Translations under genes and position numbers: made by a program
Shown here: positions 42,350 to 53,588 of the stretch, piece after piece
Layout: each line of letters starts with the position of its first letter
How positions within the stretch are numbered: the stretch's first letter is position 1
Source: Alternaria dauci
Taxonomy: Eukaryota > Ascomycota > Dothideomycetes > Pleosporales > Pleosporaceae
Assembly: GCF_042100115.1 (NCBI RefSeq)
Contig: NC_091275.1
Span: 2,356,001-2,420,000 of the forward strand
Length of the DNA stretch: 64,000 nt
Direction of reading: 5' to 3'
Notes under the pieces: model-generated
Seen by the model: the letters and a program-made list of their open reading frames with translations, nothing else
What the model was told of the DNA's origin: nothing
Databases searched by the model: none

Positions 42350-45300
42350 TCAGTCACCATCCCACATGGGCGGTACCCACTCCTGTCCAGGATAGCTAGT
42401 AGCCTTCATAGTGGGTTCGTCATCCTCAACGGCAGGCAATTCGAAAACTTGTCGGCTATGACTTCCGCGCCTCTCCCAGCCTGAAGGTCCCCCAGTGGTG
42501 CTACCGCCAACGCTCCTTAGGCTGGGGACCTGTCCGCCACCAGATGCACTGCGTTCGAGCTCTCTGGCTCTTGCTCTAGCAGCTTCGCGCTGTAGCCTCT
42601 CGCGTTCTCTCGTTTCGCGTTGCTCTTGTTCGCGCTGGACGCGTTCCATGTGTGCGAGATTCGCTTGCTGCAAAAGCTGGCGACGCAGAGACTCAGCACC
42701 CATGTCCGGTGACGTGCGTTGAGGTGATGCAGCCATCGAAGCGGGTTGCGGATGCTGCAGAATACCAATCGATGGTTGGCGTGGTCGAGATCCTGGTTGT
42801 CGGCCGCGTGATTCATAGTCTAGATCAGTCGTAATGTTGGGTGGTCGAGGTGCTTCAGGACGACTCTTGTTCATGCCGTTGTTAGGCACACCGAGACCAT
42901 CATAGGATGGTGGGGCTTCCTCTGGTACTTGCTCGTCATACTGAGGTATGATCCTTTGTGGTGAGCCATATCCATCATCCCGCGACGAGGAATTATGAAA
43001 TTGTGGTCGCTGCTCCTCAAATGAGAACGGCTGGGTACTACCGAATCCAGGCCGCACGGGACTGTGGGCGACCTTCGGGGGTGGAGGTGGAGGTACGGGT
43101 AAACTACTCGTGGTGGGATTCACAGGACTATTTATTACCGTCGGGTCAGGCGACATAGGAAGAGGGTACGCTGCGGGTGGTGGAGATTGTCCAGGACGTA
43201 TCGGCGTGGGTTGTACAGGCGTCGCACCACGACGGACTATGGGCTGCAGATCCTGACTAGACTGTGCAATCTGTGATTCTGGATGAACCTGTGAAGAATT
43301 CCGGGGTAGAAGTTCTCTGAAACCACCGCCCTGTGGTTGAGCATGCTCGAGCACAGGCGTTGGCATTGTCTGTTGGGGCGATGTACGAGGCGACGGTGAG
43401 CCAGCAGCTCTCTCAGCCTGCTGCTGTTGTTGGGCAGTGAAGCGCTCTTGCATGTACTGTCCTTGGCGTGCTCGAACAATTTCCTGTTCGGTGGCACCCT
43501 CTGGGAAGTTGAGGTGCCATGGACGGTCTTGTTGATGTACTTCCGATATACTACTCATCCTTGGCTTCTGGTAACGCTGTCCACCAGGAATTGGAGAGGA
43601 ATTAGGTAAGGCTGGTGAGTTTGAAATTGGCGATACTAGAGACATGGTGCTTGCGTCGGAGTGTGATCGACCGTTGGGAAGGGCTGGAGACTGCGCAGAT
43701 ATTTGCGGTGACACCATTTGCATCCTAGGTTCCGAATCCTGACGATGATATTGACTTGGTATTGGTTGCTGTTCCTGATCAAGCGGCGATATAAATGCTC
43801 CAGAAACAGGGTTATACGCAGCTGGTATCGGGGGTGCATCATATCTAGGTTCTTGCTCAGGAGAAACAGCAGGCTGAGTGATTGAAATAGCTTCTCGAGG
43901 AGGGTGATGAAGTCTAGGTTCAGATGCGTTATGATAGGGAAGATGCTGGGCATTGTTCAGTTGCTGTTGTTCCGTGTTTTGGTCTTGCTGCTGTTGTTGG
44001 CGTAGTTGTTGGACCCGCGTATCGTCACTCGGCGATGATCTGTCATGTCCGTTTTTGTGTTGCTCTTGTTGTCGTAGTTGCTCGCGTTGTGCAAGCCAGG
44101 CCTGGTGAGCGAGTTGCTCTGGCGACGGCCCGGGCTGTGTTTGCCGTTCTGGTTGCTGAATATAACGAGGGTCCATGTAAACATTCTGCGTGCGCTCCGA
44201 TTGCTGCCTTTCTTGTTGTCGCTCAGCCTGCGATACGGCATAAGTTCCCTGTTGGGGTATCTGCTGCTGTCTATGCTGTTCTGCTTGTTGTCGCGCAGCT
44301 AAAGAAGCTGCGTAGGCTCCCTGTTCAGCTGAAGGTTGCTCAGCTTGAGGTTTGTAATACCCTCCAGATGGGGGACCCGAACTTAGATGACGCATGTGAG
44401 GAGCAATGTTTTCAGGCGTTCTACTTGACGACTGTGCTGCGTTGCCAGCATTGGAGACATATGGTTGATGCGACTGGGAACTGCTCTGCCGGGCTTGGTG
44501 TTCCATTGCTAGCTGCCTTGTCTTGAGGAATGCAGAGCCCTCTTCTGGACGCGTATTAGGTATCGACGCTTGTGGTGGTGGCATGTGTTGCGCCTGTTGA
44601 TACTGTTGAGGAAGCCCTTGAGGAAGCATGTTCGGTGCCGGCTGGGACGGCCCTAGCTTTGGGCCCATGGGCGGCTCATTCCGCATGGTATGTGGCGGCA
44701 GTTGTCCGGGAGGATAGTATGCCAAACCGGACTGTTGTGGCTTGTATGTTTGCTGTTGTTGGGGAAGCCATTGAGAGGGTGGAGCTTGAACTGGAGGGGC
44801 GACGGAGCTCTGTTGAGCCTTCTGTGCCTTCTTTCCTTCTTTTGACAGCTTGTACTTTGTAGCGGACCCGTCGCCACTCGCACCACCTCGATTGAACAAA
44901 GCTCCAAGTGCAGAAAACCTCTTCTTCTTTCCATTTTCTGGTGGACCTGACTGGACCACTTGGTATGACTGAGCCTGGGCGTGGGGCATGAACGGTGGTT
45001 GTGGGGGTGGAAAGCCATTTGAGGCTCCAGATGGCATGGGCGCCCTTGCATCACGATGCGAATCTGTCGAAGGTACTACTAATGGGGTCTGGATGAACTG
45101 CGGTTGCTGACCCATACTTGGGCGGTTGGGTGGCACAAAAGATCTTGGCTGTTCAACGGGTCTCTCTCTGGATGATTCTCTAGGTCGTGTGAACCTATCC
45201 ACCACAGACTGAATTGGAGCACTAGAGCTTGGATTGGGTGGAAGAGGCTTGGATCCTGACATCATGGTTGTGTTGCCAATGCTCGGCGGGTGTTGGGAAT

Positions 45301-48300
45301 GTGCTTGAGTTTTCCCACCGAGGTTCTTGAACATTGATGAAAGTCTGGGTTTCGACGGCTTCTCCTGTTGTCTTGGTGCTTGCTCAGCAGATGCATACGA
45401 ACGAGTAGGTGGTCCGGTCTCCGCGTCGTGATGTCGGGGGTATTGTGCTTGCCGCTGCATCATCTGCTGATGATGTTCAAACTGGTTCCTTGGTCCACTA
45501 GCCTGCGTATGCGCCTGGACCTCATGGGACCCCACCTGGGCCTGCGGATGATCCGTAGTACTTTGCGGAATTGATTGACCAGAAATCATCCGTCTCCCTT
45601 GCGACGCATGCAAGACGTGGTCTGAAGGCTGACTGGTCTGTAGTGGTTGATGACTGACATTAGGATTCTCGGAGAGTATTTGCTGGGAAACTGATTCGCC
45701 CGAGGGACGCCAAGAGCCGATAGCTGGCTGGGTCATCTTGCTTCCAGGATCGATGGACTTGACAGCCTGGAAAATGTTCTTTGACGGGCTTGGGCCTGGA
45801 GCAGGCACAGGTTTGTGCCGCGATGTGATATGATCCGATGGTGGGGCCATGTTTGCTGGTGGGTTCATGGAGTACACTGTCTCCATGTTTCGCGATTGCT
45901 GTGGTTGATATTGATGCTGCTCAGGAACCGGTGGCACCTGCATTGTGTTCGAGGCTGCGGCCTGATTGATCTGATCTTGAGGTTTGCCATCCTGGTCTTC
46001 GGGTCCCGAGATGAAGCTCATTGGCCTTTCGAAACTATATCTTGGATGCTCACCATCACGAGATGCTGGTGCACTCCCAACGTCGGCGGTTGAAGGTCTT
46101 GATGGCTGTGGTCGCGGAGCTGTTCCTGGTACTTGGAGATCTGCAAGCCGCAAGGGCCGGCCGCTCTTGTCTTGCATATCCTTGACGACTCCGTTATGAT
46201 CTGCATAGAGATCAAAGTCATCGTCTCTGCCATTCGCTGCATGGTCGCCATATGACGTTAGAACCTCCTCAGGGATCTGTGGTGGAGCCGCTGAAGGCTT
46301 CATGGTAGAATCTGGTTGCATGCGACGAATGGTAGACGGAGTAGATCTTCCGGTAGAGGTCTGCGAATATGCATTGTTCCCGTCGTCTGACACCATGGCA
46401 GATATTTGCGAGAGCATGGACCTTGATCGCTCTGGAGCTACTGCAGCATTATTCGAGACCTGCAGTTGGAGTGCTTGGTGTTTGAAGTCCGGAAAATTAG
46501 CCTGGCCACGTGAATAGCCATTCGACATGGCGGGGTGAGAATTCTCGTTGTGCGGCTCTTCAGCCTTGGGCGTCTCGGAGCCATTCTGAGTGATGCGCGG
46601 AACCTGCGCAACGGGCGTTACGCGGTCGCTTTCATCTCTCATCTTATCAGAATCGTCGGTATCAACGCGCGGTTCAATGGTGGAGTATCTGTGACCCCAT
46701 GATGTATCAACTAGATCAGATGCGGGATATCCTTCAGCAGTGTTGACGCCTTGTGAGGGCTGCGTCGAGACGCGGCGCGTCGAGGTGTCGCTGTCAGCAG
46801 TTGCAGCATTGGCCCCCGCAAGGGTGCCGCTAAGCGAAGTCTCCCCATGTCCTCGTATTTGTTGCTGGGCTGGGGCCGGGGCTGAAGCTGCAATCTCGCC
46901 AATGGCCTCTGGTCGACTCCTTGCATTCTCGTCGCGTTCGTCTGCAAATGTCGTTGCACAGACTTGCGCGCGTTCGTCTGCATCCCCGAGGCCCCGTGTG
47001 TTCGTGTTGGGCAGCTGCAAATCACTCTTGGCAAACCACACGGGACTGAAAGCACGCTCTGCATCCGTCTTCTCAGGTGTCGACACGATCTGATCGTCTG
47101 TGACATCAGAAGGTGCATCTGACGTGGGTGTTGCATCACGTGCACCAATTACCTCAGCCTCAAATGAGGGAATCCGTCGGACTTTACCAGCACGAAAAGT
47201 ATCGTCAAGAAGACCCAGGGTAGGCGATTCAACATCGAGAGTGCGATCTCCATACCCACTGCGTCGCTCTGCGCCGGCAATCTCATTGACCCTATGATGG
47301 GGCCGAACAGGTGGACTCCCATGAATAGACGTGCTGTATCCAGGCTCGGCCGGCGAATGTTTTTCAAGACCCTGAGGGTTTCCTCGAGAACCTAGGTCGC
47401 CAACGGTATCCGTAGACGGTCGTTCAGTCGTAACGACATCGTCTGGTTGCTGTGGGATCAGAACAAAAGGCGTGTCCTCGTACTTGACGATCCCAGCTCT
47501 ATAGGGCTCATCGTCATACCTGACACCCACTGCTTTATCATCGGTATTTGACACAGTAGCAGCAGACGTCCCAATAGGTAGTAGCACAGGACTGATACTG
47601 TCGGCTTTTTTCTTCGTCTCCAGCGTTGATAAGGCAGCTAGCCCTCTTCCACGAACGGGCTCCTTATCGCTATCCTCATCACTCACATCCATGTGCTTGT
47701 TGTTATACATGGAGGGCTGCTGTAGGTCAAGTTGCGAGGATACTGGTATTGGATCATGGTTCAACTGCGGTGGTTGATCGTCATCATCCATGTCGTCATT
47801 CTCAGCCCTTTTCGATGCTTCGTCGCTGAAGCCAAATTGGAAGCCATCACGTTGAAGCTCACCAGATTCGGCTGTAGGCAGATCTGGTTGGAAAGACCCT
47901 TTTGGAGCACGCAGCAATGTCTTATAATCATCAGCCCGTTCTTGAGCACTGGAGGGAGGATCATCTTCTGCAAACACTGGATAATACTCGTTGTTTGGAT
48001 TCCTCGTAATTGCTGCGGGCATCGAGTGCCTATTAGGCACGACCGGAGGCGTTGAGTGCCGAACAACGGACTGCAGCATCCGATGACTAGCACTATCCTG
48101 ACTGGACCTGCGTCGGTAGTGCTTGATAGCAACCTCGTTCGGGATAGGAGGGACTGGAGGGACATGGTCTGCTGTATCCCTGTCCGGGTTCGAAAACGCA
48201 CTCTTTGCCGGAGAGGGCAATATGCCCAAACGCGGTTGTGAGGAGCTTCGACGTGGCGGTGTAGAACTAAAGTACCCGTCAAGAGCGGTGGGTGGGGCGC

Positions 48301-48670
48301 CGACCCAAGAGTCCGGGGCATGGAAAGAATGCGGTCGACGTTCGCCCATCAAATAGTGATGGAGTTCCCGGGGAGGCGAGGTCTTGGGTGTCGAACTAAA
48401 GATCGATGGGGTATCTTTCGGTAAAGCTACACTGCTCGGTCTGCTTCTGGAGCGACTGGCACGGCGAAATTGTGACGAGAACGAGAACCGACGCTTTTTC
48501 TTTTCTTCGTTTGAGGTTTCCTCCCTCTTTTCATTGTCCTTCTCTGTTTTTGAACGTATCAAATTCAGTCCTGTCGACGCCCTTGATCTCCGTATCACAA
48601 GTTCGGGTTCTTCGGATGCTTCGCGGGAAGAAGGCGCGGAGTCGGCCCGGGCATGAGAAGCCTGATTCAT
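42350..48670 (-). CDS. Giant disordered Pro/Gln/Ser-rich protein (2106 aa)
   Basis: One uninterrupted frame of 2106 aa. Almost all of it is low complexity: basic Ser/Arg-rich start (KKKRRFSFSSQFRRASRSRS), long Pro/Gln/Ser-rich middle with polyglutamine runs near residue 1550, several PPxY- and PxxP-like motifs (PPPPPPKVAHSP) and short basic motifs GKKKRFSALGALFNRGG and KPSKPRLSSMFKNLGGK that look alike. A charged coiled coil is near residue 2000-2040 (ERVQREQEQRETRERERLQ). The last residues, SYPGQEWVPPMWDGD, look conserved. There is no signal peptide or membrane segment. Large disordered proteins like this in moulds are often cell-cortex or septum associated, but that is inference. The next gene upstream has a similar style. 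Confidence 0.85.
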   Translation of the reverse strand: MNQASHARADSAPSSREASEEPELVIRRSRASTGLNLIRSKTEKDNEKREETSNEEKKKRRFSFSSQFRRASRSRSRPSSVALPKDTPSIFSSTPKTSPPRELHHYLMGERRPHSFHAPDSWVGAPPTALDGYFSSTPPRRSSSQPRLGILPSPAKSAFSNPDRDTADHVPPVPPIPNEVAIKHYRRRSSQDSASHRMLQSVVRHSTPPVVPNRHSMPAAITRNPNNEYYPVFAEDDPPSSAQERADDYKTLLRAPKGSFQPDLPTAESGELQRDGFQFGFSDEASKRAENDDMDDDDQPPQLNHDPIPVSSQLDLQQPSMYNNKHMDVSDEDSDKEPVRGRGLAALSTLETKKKADSISPVLLPIGTSAATVSNTDDKAVGVRYDDEPYRAGIVKYEDTPFVLIPQQPDDVVTTERPSTDTVGDLGSRGNPQGLEKHSPAEPGYSTSIHGSPPVRPHHRVNEIAGAERRSGYGDRTLDVESPTLGLLDDTFRAGKVRRIPSFEAEVIGARDATPTSDAPSDVTDDQIVSTPEKTDAERAFSPVWFAKSDLQLPNTNTRGLGDADERAQVCATTFADERDENARSRPEAIGEIAASAPAPAQQQIRGHGETSLSGTLAGANAATADSDTSTRRVSTQPSQGVNTAEGYPASDLVDTSWGHRYSTIEPRVDTDDSDKMRDESDRVTPVAQVPRITQNGSETPKAEEPHNENSHPAMSNGYSRGQANFPDFKHQALQLQVSNNAAVAPERSRSMLSQISAMVSDDGNNAYSQTSTGRSTPSTIRRMQPDSTMKPSAAPPQIPEEVLTSYGDHAANGRDDDFDLYADHNGVVKDMQDKSGRPLRLADLQVPGTAPRPQPSRPSTADVGSAPASRDGEHPRYSFERPMSFISGPEDQDGKPQDQINQAAASNTMQVPPVPEQHQYQPQQSRNMETVYSMNPPANMAPPSDHITSRHKPVPAPGPSPSKNIFQAVKSIDPGSKMTQPAIGSWRPSGESVSQQILSENPNVSHQPLQTSQPSDHVLHASQGRRMISGQSIPQSTTDHPQAQVGSHEVQAHTQASGPRNQFEHHQQMMQRQAQYPRHHDAETGPPTRSYASAEQAPRQQEKPSKPRLSSMFKNLGGKTQAHSQHPPSIGNTTMMSGSKPLPPNPSSSAPIQSVVDRFTRPRESSRERPVEQPRSFVPPNRPSMGQQPQFIQTPLVVPSTDSHRDARAPMPSGASNGFPPPQPPFMPHAQAQSYQVVQSGPPENGKKKRFSALGALFNRGGASGDGSATKYKLSKEGKKAQKAQQSSVAPPVQAPPSQWLPQQQQTYKPQQSGLAYYPPGQLPPHTMRNEPPMGPKLGPSQPAPNMLPQGLPQQYQQAQHMPPPQASIPNTRPEEGSAFLKTRQLAMEHQARQSSSQSHQPYVSNAGNAAQSSSRTPENIAPHMRHLSSGPPSGGYYKPQAEQPSAEQGAYAASLAARQQAEQHRQQQIPQQGTYAVSQAERQQERQQSERTQNVYMDPRYIQQPERQTQPGPSPEQLAHQAWLAQREQLRQQEQHKNGHDRSSPSDDTRVQQLRQQQQQDQNTEQQQLNNAQHLPYHNASEPRLHHPPREAISITQPAVSPEQEPRYDAPPIPAAYNPVSGAFISPLDQEQQPIPSQYHRQDSEPRMQMVSPQISAQSPALPNGRSHSDASTMSLVSPISNSPALPNSSPIPGGQRYQKPRMSSISEVHQQDRPWHLNFPEGATEQEIVRARQGQYMQERFTAQQQQQAERAAGSPSPRTSPQQTMPTPVLEHAQPQGGGFRELLPRNSSQVHPESQIAQSSQDLQPIVRRGATPVQPTPIRPGQSPPPAAYPLPMSPDPTVINSPVNPTTSSLPVPPPPPPKVAHSPVRPGFGSTQPFSFEEQRPQFHNSSSRDDGYGSPQRIIPQYDEQVPEEAPPSYDGLGVPNNGMNKSRPEAPRPPNITTDLDYESRGRQPGSRPRQPSIGILQHPQPASMAASPQRTSPDMGAESLRRQLLQQANLAHMERVQREQEQRETRERERLQREAARARARELERSASGGGQVPSLRSVGGSTTGGPSGWERRGSHSRQVFELPAVEDDEPTMKATSYPGQEWVPPMWDGD
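43960..44340 (-). repeat. Glutamine-rich coding repeat (CAG/CAA)
   Basis: Runs such as QQQQQDQNTEQQQ and repeated QQ-containing motifs are coded by CAG/CAA tracts (CTG/TTG on the plus strand). Length variation between strains is expected. Confidence 0.7.
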
Positions 48671-48935
48671 GCATCACATCAGCAAAGAAACGCTACTCTA
48701 GAAAAGCCGAGCCGACCCGGATTCAGACTTGGGATTACGTTCAGATGATTATGGGGCTACAGGCGAGGATTACGGTCGTCAATGGCAAAGAAACGAAAAC
48801 GCCCCAACAAGGTCATAAACGCCGCATTCGATGTCCATGCAATTCCATCCAATCACCCGCCGTAGTCCATGGGCCAAAGAAAAGGTTGTATAGACATCGT
48901 CGTCGCATACTCTGTAAAGAAATGGATAGAAGAGA

Positions 48936-51900
48936 TCATTTGTCTACCTTTTCGCGGCCGAAGCGACTCTTGCCTTTTGCAAACAATCCTTTGGCACTGG
49001 TCATGCCCTTCCCACCTAATACGTTGGCAGTATGAAGCAGGTCCTTGCCCTTGAGCTGCATCTGTTGATTTGCTATTCGTCCACCAAATCCTGAGCTAGA
49101 GGGTGCAGCAGCAGTGGGAGAGCTTGAGGTCGTGGGGACTGGCACACTAGCATTATTATGCTGCTCAGTGCTCACATCGTGGCTGCTTGATCCTCCAAGC
49201 TTGCCAAATAGGGCCAGAGAGCCAGTATGCCTATGACGTGCAGAACTTGTCGGGGCTCGCTGCACTGGATAGCTTTGAATGGCAAGATCAGGGTTCGCTT
49301 CGAGCGCAGAGCGTAACCAGTCATTAAGACCATGATCATACTTCGCCCAGTACTCTCGGGTTGCATTGTAGGCATCAATCCGCTCAGCAGCTGTAGCCAG
49401 TGTTGCAATCTCTCGAGCGCCTAGAGGCTTGTCTGTAGTTGGCGACATGGGTGAAGAGTCTTGCACAGCAATGGGCGTTGGAGGATCTCTATTGGGAGGC
49501 AGAGTGGCAGGATGTTGCATGGGCTGCTCCAGTTGTTGTTTTTCACTCAAGTCTGGCTCTTTGAGTGTCGGTGATGGCTCATGATCCGCACTCAAGCGTG
49601 GAGGGAGATCCACGGCTTCTGGGTTAAGCTCCGTGTTGACAACATGGAGTCCCGGCGAGCGTGATTCGTCTCGTGAAGGACTAGTGATTAGGCTAGTAAG
49701 TGAGCGTGCATGGTCAAGAGGCGGAGAAGAAGGTTGCGGCGGCATGTCAGTAGAACTAACAGGATCCGGCTTAGTAACCGTGAAAGTGTGATCTGGACCA
49801 AAGTATGAGTCGGGAAGAGGCTCAGGTGACTCCTGGCGTTCTTGAGCTACAGCTTGCTCAACCGGAGAGGATACTGCGGCTACTGTTGATGCTTTTGTAG
49901 GATCTGCTGTCGGCACATCCTGCGCTTGCTCGTCTGGTGTTTGTAATTGCGAGTTGCTTGCCTCCCAGCTGAATCGGTTGAGTATCACGGGTTTCGTCGG
50001 CTCCTCGGACTGCGGTAGAAAAGTTACTGTTTTTCCAGACGGCTGCTCTTTAGGATTTTGGTCACCCTCCTGCGAAGATCGACGAGAAGCGCGGTCTTCT
50101 TCCGCCCAGTAAGTATCATACTCACTCGGTAGTATAGAGCTGGCACGATTCGCGTCAGAGCTAACGGGCCCAAGCGAGGCTCGATTGGCTTCACTAGCCG
50201 GTGACGCCGGAGCCATGAACGGGCTGAGGCTTGCGACAATCTCCTTGCGCAAACGGTCGCTTTCTTGGTCTTCGGCTGACGGATCGGTACTCAACTGGGG
50301 GTCAAGAGTTGGTCGATTAGACTGACTCTGGAAGGACTGTTGGGATCGATCCTTCAATGGCGCCGGTGGTGGGAGTTCTGACTCCGGTGTATCCTTTGCA
50401 GGGGGAGTGGGTGGTGCACTTGAGTTGCTAGTAATTGTACGATCCAACTGAAGGGGTCTTGGGAGGTAAACGTTGCTACGGTCGGTACGACCTTCGTGCT
50501 GTTGTTGGTTGTCGGATGTGTTGTCATCGGCTCCTAGGGATGTGCGTATAGAATTGACCATTGCGGCTCCGGCATTTCTCAGTGCAGCAATCGGATCGGT
50601 CGTGTCCGATTCCGCTGCAGATACCCCAGCGGCTGAATGCTTGGGCGTTGTTGGCGTGAGGTCAGATTTGTTCAGTGAGTTTGAGCCATTGGTGTCGAGG
50701 CTCAATCCGCGATCTTGCTCACCATGATCGGAGGGTGTCATAGCCGTGGTTGTGTACGATTCCCACTGGCCTGGAAGATGAGGGCGGAATTCCTTGACAG
50801 GACTGCTGTGTCTTGAATGAGTAGCCTTGGTTGGAGACCCCGCACGTGAGTTGTCATTGCTCCGTTCCCACGACTGAACGCTGTTCCTTGAGCGGTTGGA
50901 CTGTGTGGAGCCACGTCTTGACGAAGCTACCTCTCCAAACTTACCGGCCAACGCTTGCACACGGCCTTTGCTTGGAGACTCGGAGCGATCGCGCGGCAAA
51001 ACATCGTCGACCGGGTTTTGCGCATTGTGCGACTCCAGGAAGGTGTCTTGTGACCGAAGCTCTGCTGCACCGAGTTCGGGCGCACCACTGACTGGACCGT
51101 TTCTCGCAGCAGTGGCGATGTCTGCTTCGCGAGTAGCGTACGCAGAGGATGGACCTTTGAGGCCGCCTTCCATCTCGTCGGACGTGTCGTTGCTTTCTGT
51201 CGTAACAAGAGCGGATTCTGGTTCCGGTACGTCCCTGCTCGGTGCTAAGACAGGCGAACGGGCAGGACTGTCACCGCGTGTGGGCGTAGCAAGACCGCTG
51301 CGCGGAACAGATGAGTTGGAGAAGTTGCGAGTGTGACCTGGCGAAGGTTTCCGTGGAACGTGGTGCATTGGCTCGATGACGTTTGCGGATGTTGGCTGGG
51401 TGACGGGCGTTGTAGTCTCACTAGGTTCTTCTGCAATAGCGGGCGTATCGCCTTCCGCCTGGTTACGGTTCCTCAACGCTGACGCTGCAGAGCTAGGTAC
51501 GCGGCTCATGATTGGGCTGATTCCTGAAGTGCTCCCAGTATTGCTTCTCAACAGGTCCGAACTCGAATCGTTGTCGTTGGATATGGGCGTCGGCGGAACC
51601 GAGCGGCTTTCGTCGGCGCGAGTGAAGGCTTGGTCGACAACAGACCGTAGACCCTGGTCATCCTGGTGTGACACGAGAGACAGGTCTTGCTGGACTTGCG
51701 AGTTGTCTTGGTGCGGAGCTGTTGCATCGTCATCAGGCAGATAGTACTCGCTCTTGCGCTCAGCAACGGTTTCCATGGGCTGCAGTGATCTTCCACCTTC
51801 TGTGGGAGAGGCGATGTTGTCCCGTGTCGGGGAAGACAGGGAGTCCAGACTTGGTCGCGACGATTCCATTGAAGCCCGTTGGCGCTCCTCCTCATGCCGC

Positions 51901-52627
51901 TTGTAGATGTCCGCTGGCCTGACAAAAGGCAGCGGCTTGTCTTGACTGCCCTGGCGAGATCGCGGGGAAGTGGGCGCTGGCATGTCCCCCTGGCCTATGC
52001 TGCTCTTGCGAGGAGGGAACTGGGTGTTGATGGGTGGAGTGAAATCGGCAGGGACCTGTGATATGCGAGTCTGAAGGGGCGGGGGCACAGCAGAAGGGCT
52101 GAAGTCGCCTCTGTCTCCTGTGTCGTAACTCTGGCCATAGCCGCCAACGTTTGTCTGTATCCGGGGCTCCTCATGCTGCTGGCCGTAATTGTGCTGGGGG
52201 TGTGGTATCGTTGAGGAAAAGGCACGCTGTTCCTCGCCGTGCTCAAAGGAATTCCTTCGCCCTCTTGGGAGAGGCGCCTGCTGGGAGGGATCGGTGAAGC
52301 TGCGCGATGGCTGCTCTACACGCTGGGCGTAGTATCGCTGCGCCGGCGCTTGTGGCTGTTGCGGCTCCTGGTTGACGCCGTACTCGTCGTACTCGTCGTA
52401 GTCACCCCAGTCGTCGCCGTCGTAGGCGTTCTTCTTGGCCTGCACCCACTTCTTCGTTTTGGCACGATTGACGTTGGTCTTGAAGGACACGGGCTGGCCT
52501 GCGGAGAAGGGCGACGCGCTCCGGTCGCTAACACGAGTCAGTCTACGAGTGCACACTGCATATGTATAATTGCCACGTACAGTGGTGACCTGGCCTCTTC
52601 GGCCTGGAAGCGGAACGGACCGGACAT
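48936..52627 (-). CDS. Large disordered protein with conserved ends (1212 aa)
   Basis: Exons 52627-52581 and 52527-48936 join to 1212 aa. The small first exon (MSGPFRFQAEEARSPL) supplies the start; without it the long frame has only a GTG. Residues about 20-65 hold a conserved-looking block, PVSFKTNVNRAKTKKWVQAK followed by DGDDWGDYDEYDEYG. The middle 1000 residues are Ser/Pro/Thr-rich and disordered. Near the C-terminus a helical segment (IDAYNATREYWAKYDHGL, then NDWLRSALEANPD) and a Gly/Lys tail (QLKGKDLLHTANVLGGKG) look conserved. There is no membrane segment or enzyme motif. It lies 265 bases upstream of the 2106-aa gene on the same strand. Function unknown. Confidence 0.83.
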
Positions 52628-53588
52628 GCTGGAGTGGTATCAGAGTCGTGGTATAGGATATGCACACCACTCTAGCTCTACAAGGGCGGAGCCCAAAGCC
52701 GGCTATATCCTACAGCGCATGCAATCCGGGGAGGTTCGAGGACGTCTACAGATGCACACACTGCGGCAAAGGTGCTGGCTCGGTGGTGCGCGATTGCAGC
52801 ACTGAAGGGGGGTTGGTGGTTGACAGCCGGAGCGATGGTGATAGACAGCGTGGCTGGAGCAAGGCGGGAGGGACTCGCAGTGGGTTCGACCAAGCTTCCG
52901 GGATAACGTCACCTGCTGTGCGTGCTGAAGGCCCGACCTGAAATGAGACCAAGACACATACCCGCCCACAAGTAAAGTTGGAGAGAGTAGAGCGAGGGAG
53001 CACGAGTGCAGTGAAGCTACAGTCCAGTACTCTCGTCGCAGTGCCATTTGTCCGCGCGGCTTGACCATCACACTCTGCGGTGCTTGCGTGCATGTGTGCA
53101 GCCCCGTCAGGTGTGGCGCAGACGACAGCCCTAAGTTGGGACCCGCCCGCTCTGGGAACTAACCACGTTGATGTTCCCCAATTCATTCACCCCAGCCCGT
53201 GCCTCAACCCTCAACCATCAACATATCCGACTTTTTTGCTGCTCGACTCCCCCACAGACAACCCGATCCACCAGCACGCACGTGTGCATCCCCCAGAACC
53301 CATTCAGCGCTAGAGGCGAAATCAGTGACCGCAGTCATTTCCCCGACGCCACGCAAACGGGCAGACCTCCGCGTCGCACCAGAACACCCTTCGGCCTCGC
53401 CATTGCTGTCCTGCCACTACAAGAAGACGTCGCTTGAGCATTCCAGCGACTGAGCGCACATCCGTCGTTTGGCTTAGTGCAATTTCCGCCTTTGCAGCGC
53501 ATCTGCATCCGCCCCGCCTCGCTGCTCAGCCGACAGGTGGTGTGCGCCTCCCCTTTTCCGCCCATCCACAACACAACAAACCGTCGCC
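52628..53588. other. Divergent promoter region of the disordered-protein gene and Sed5
   Basis: 961 bases without a convincing coding frame. C-rich leader-like sequence with CCACAACACAACAAA lies just before the Sed5 start. Confidence 0.55.

Noticed and set aside
48180..48195. GGTTCGAAA, similar to a tRNA B box
   Set aside because: Lies in the coding sequence of the giant gene, with no A box or cloverleaf around it.
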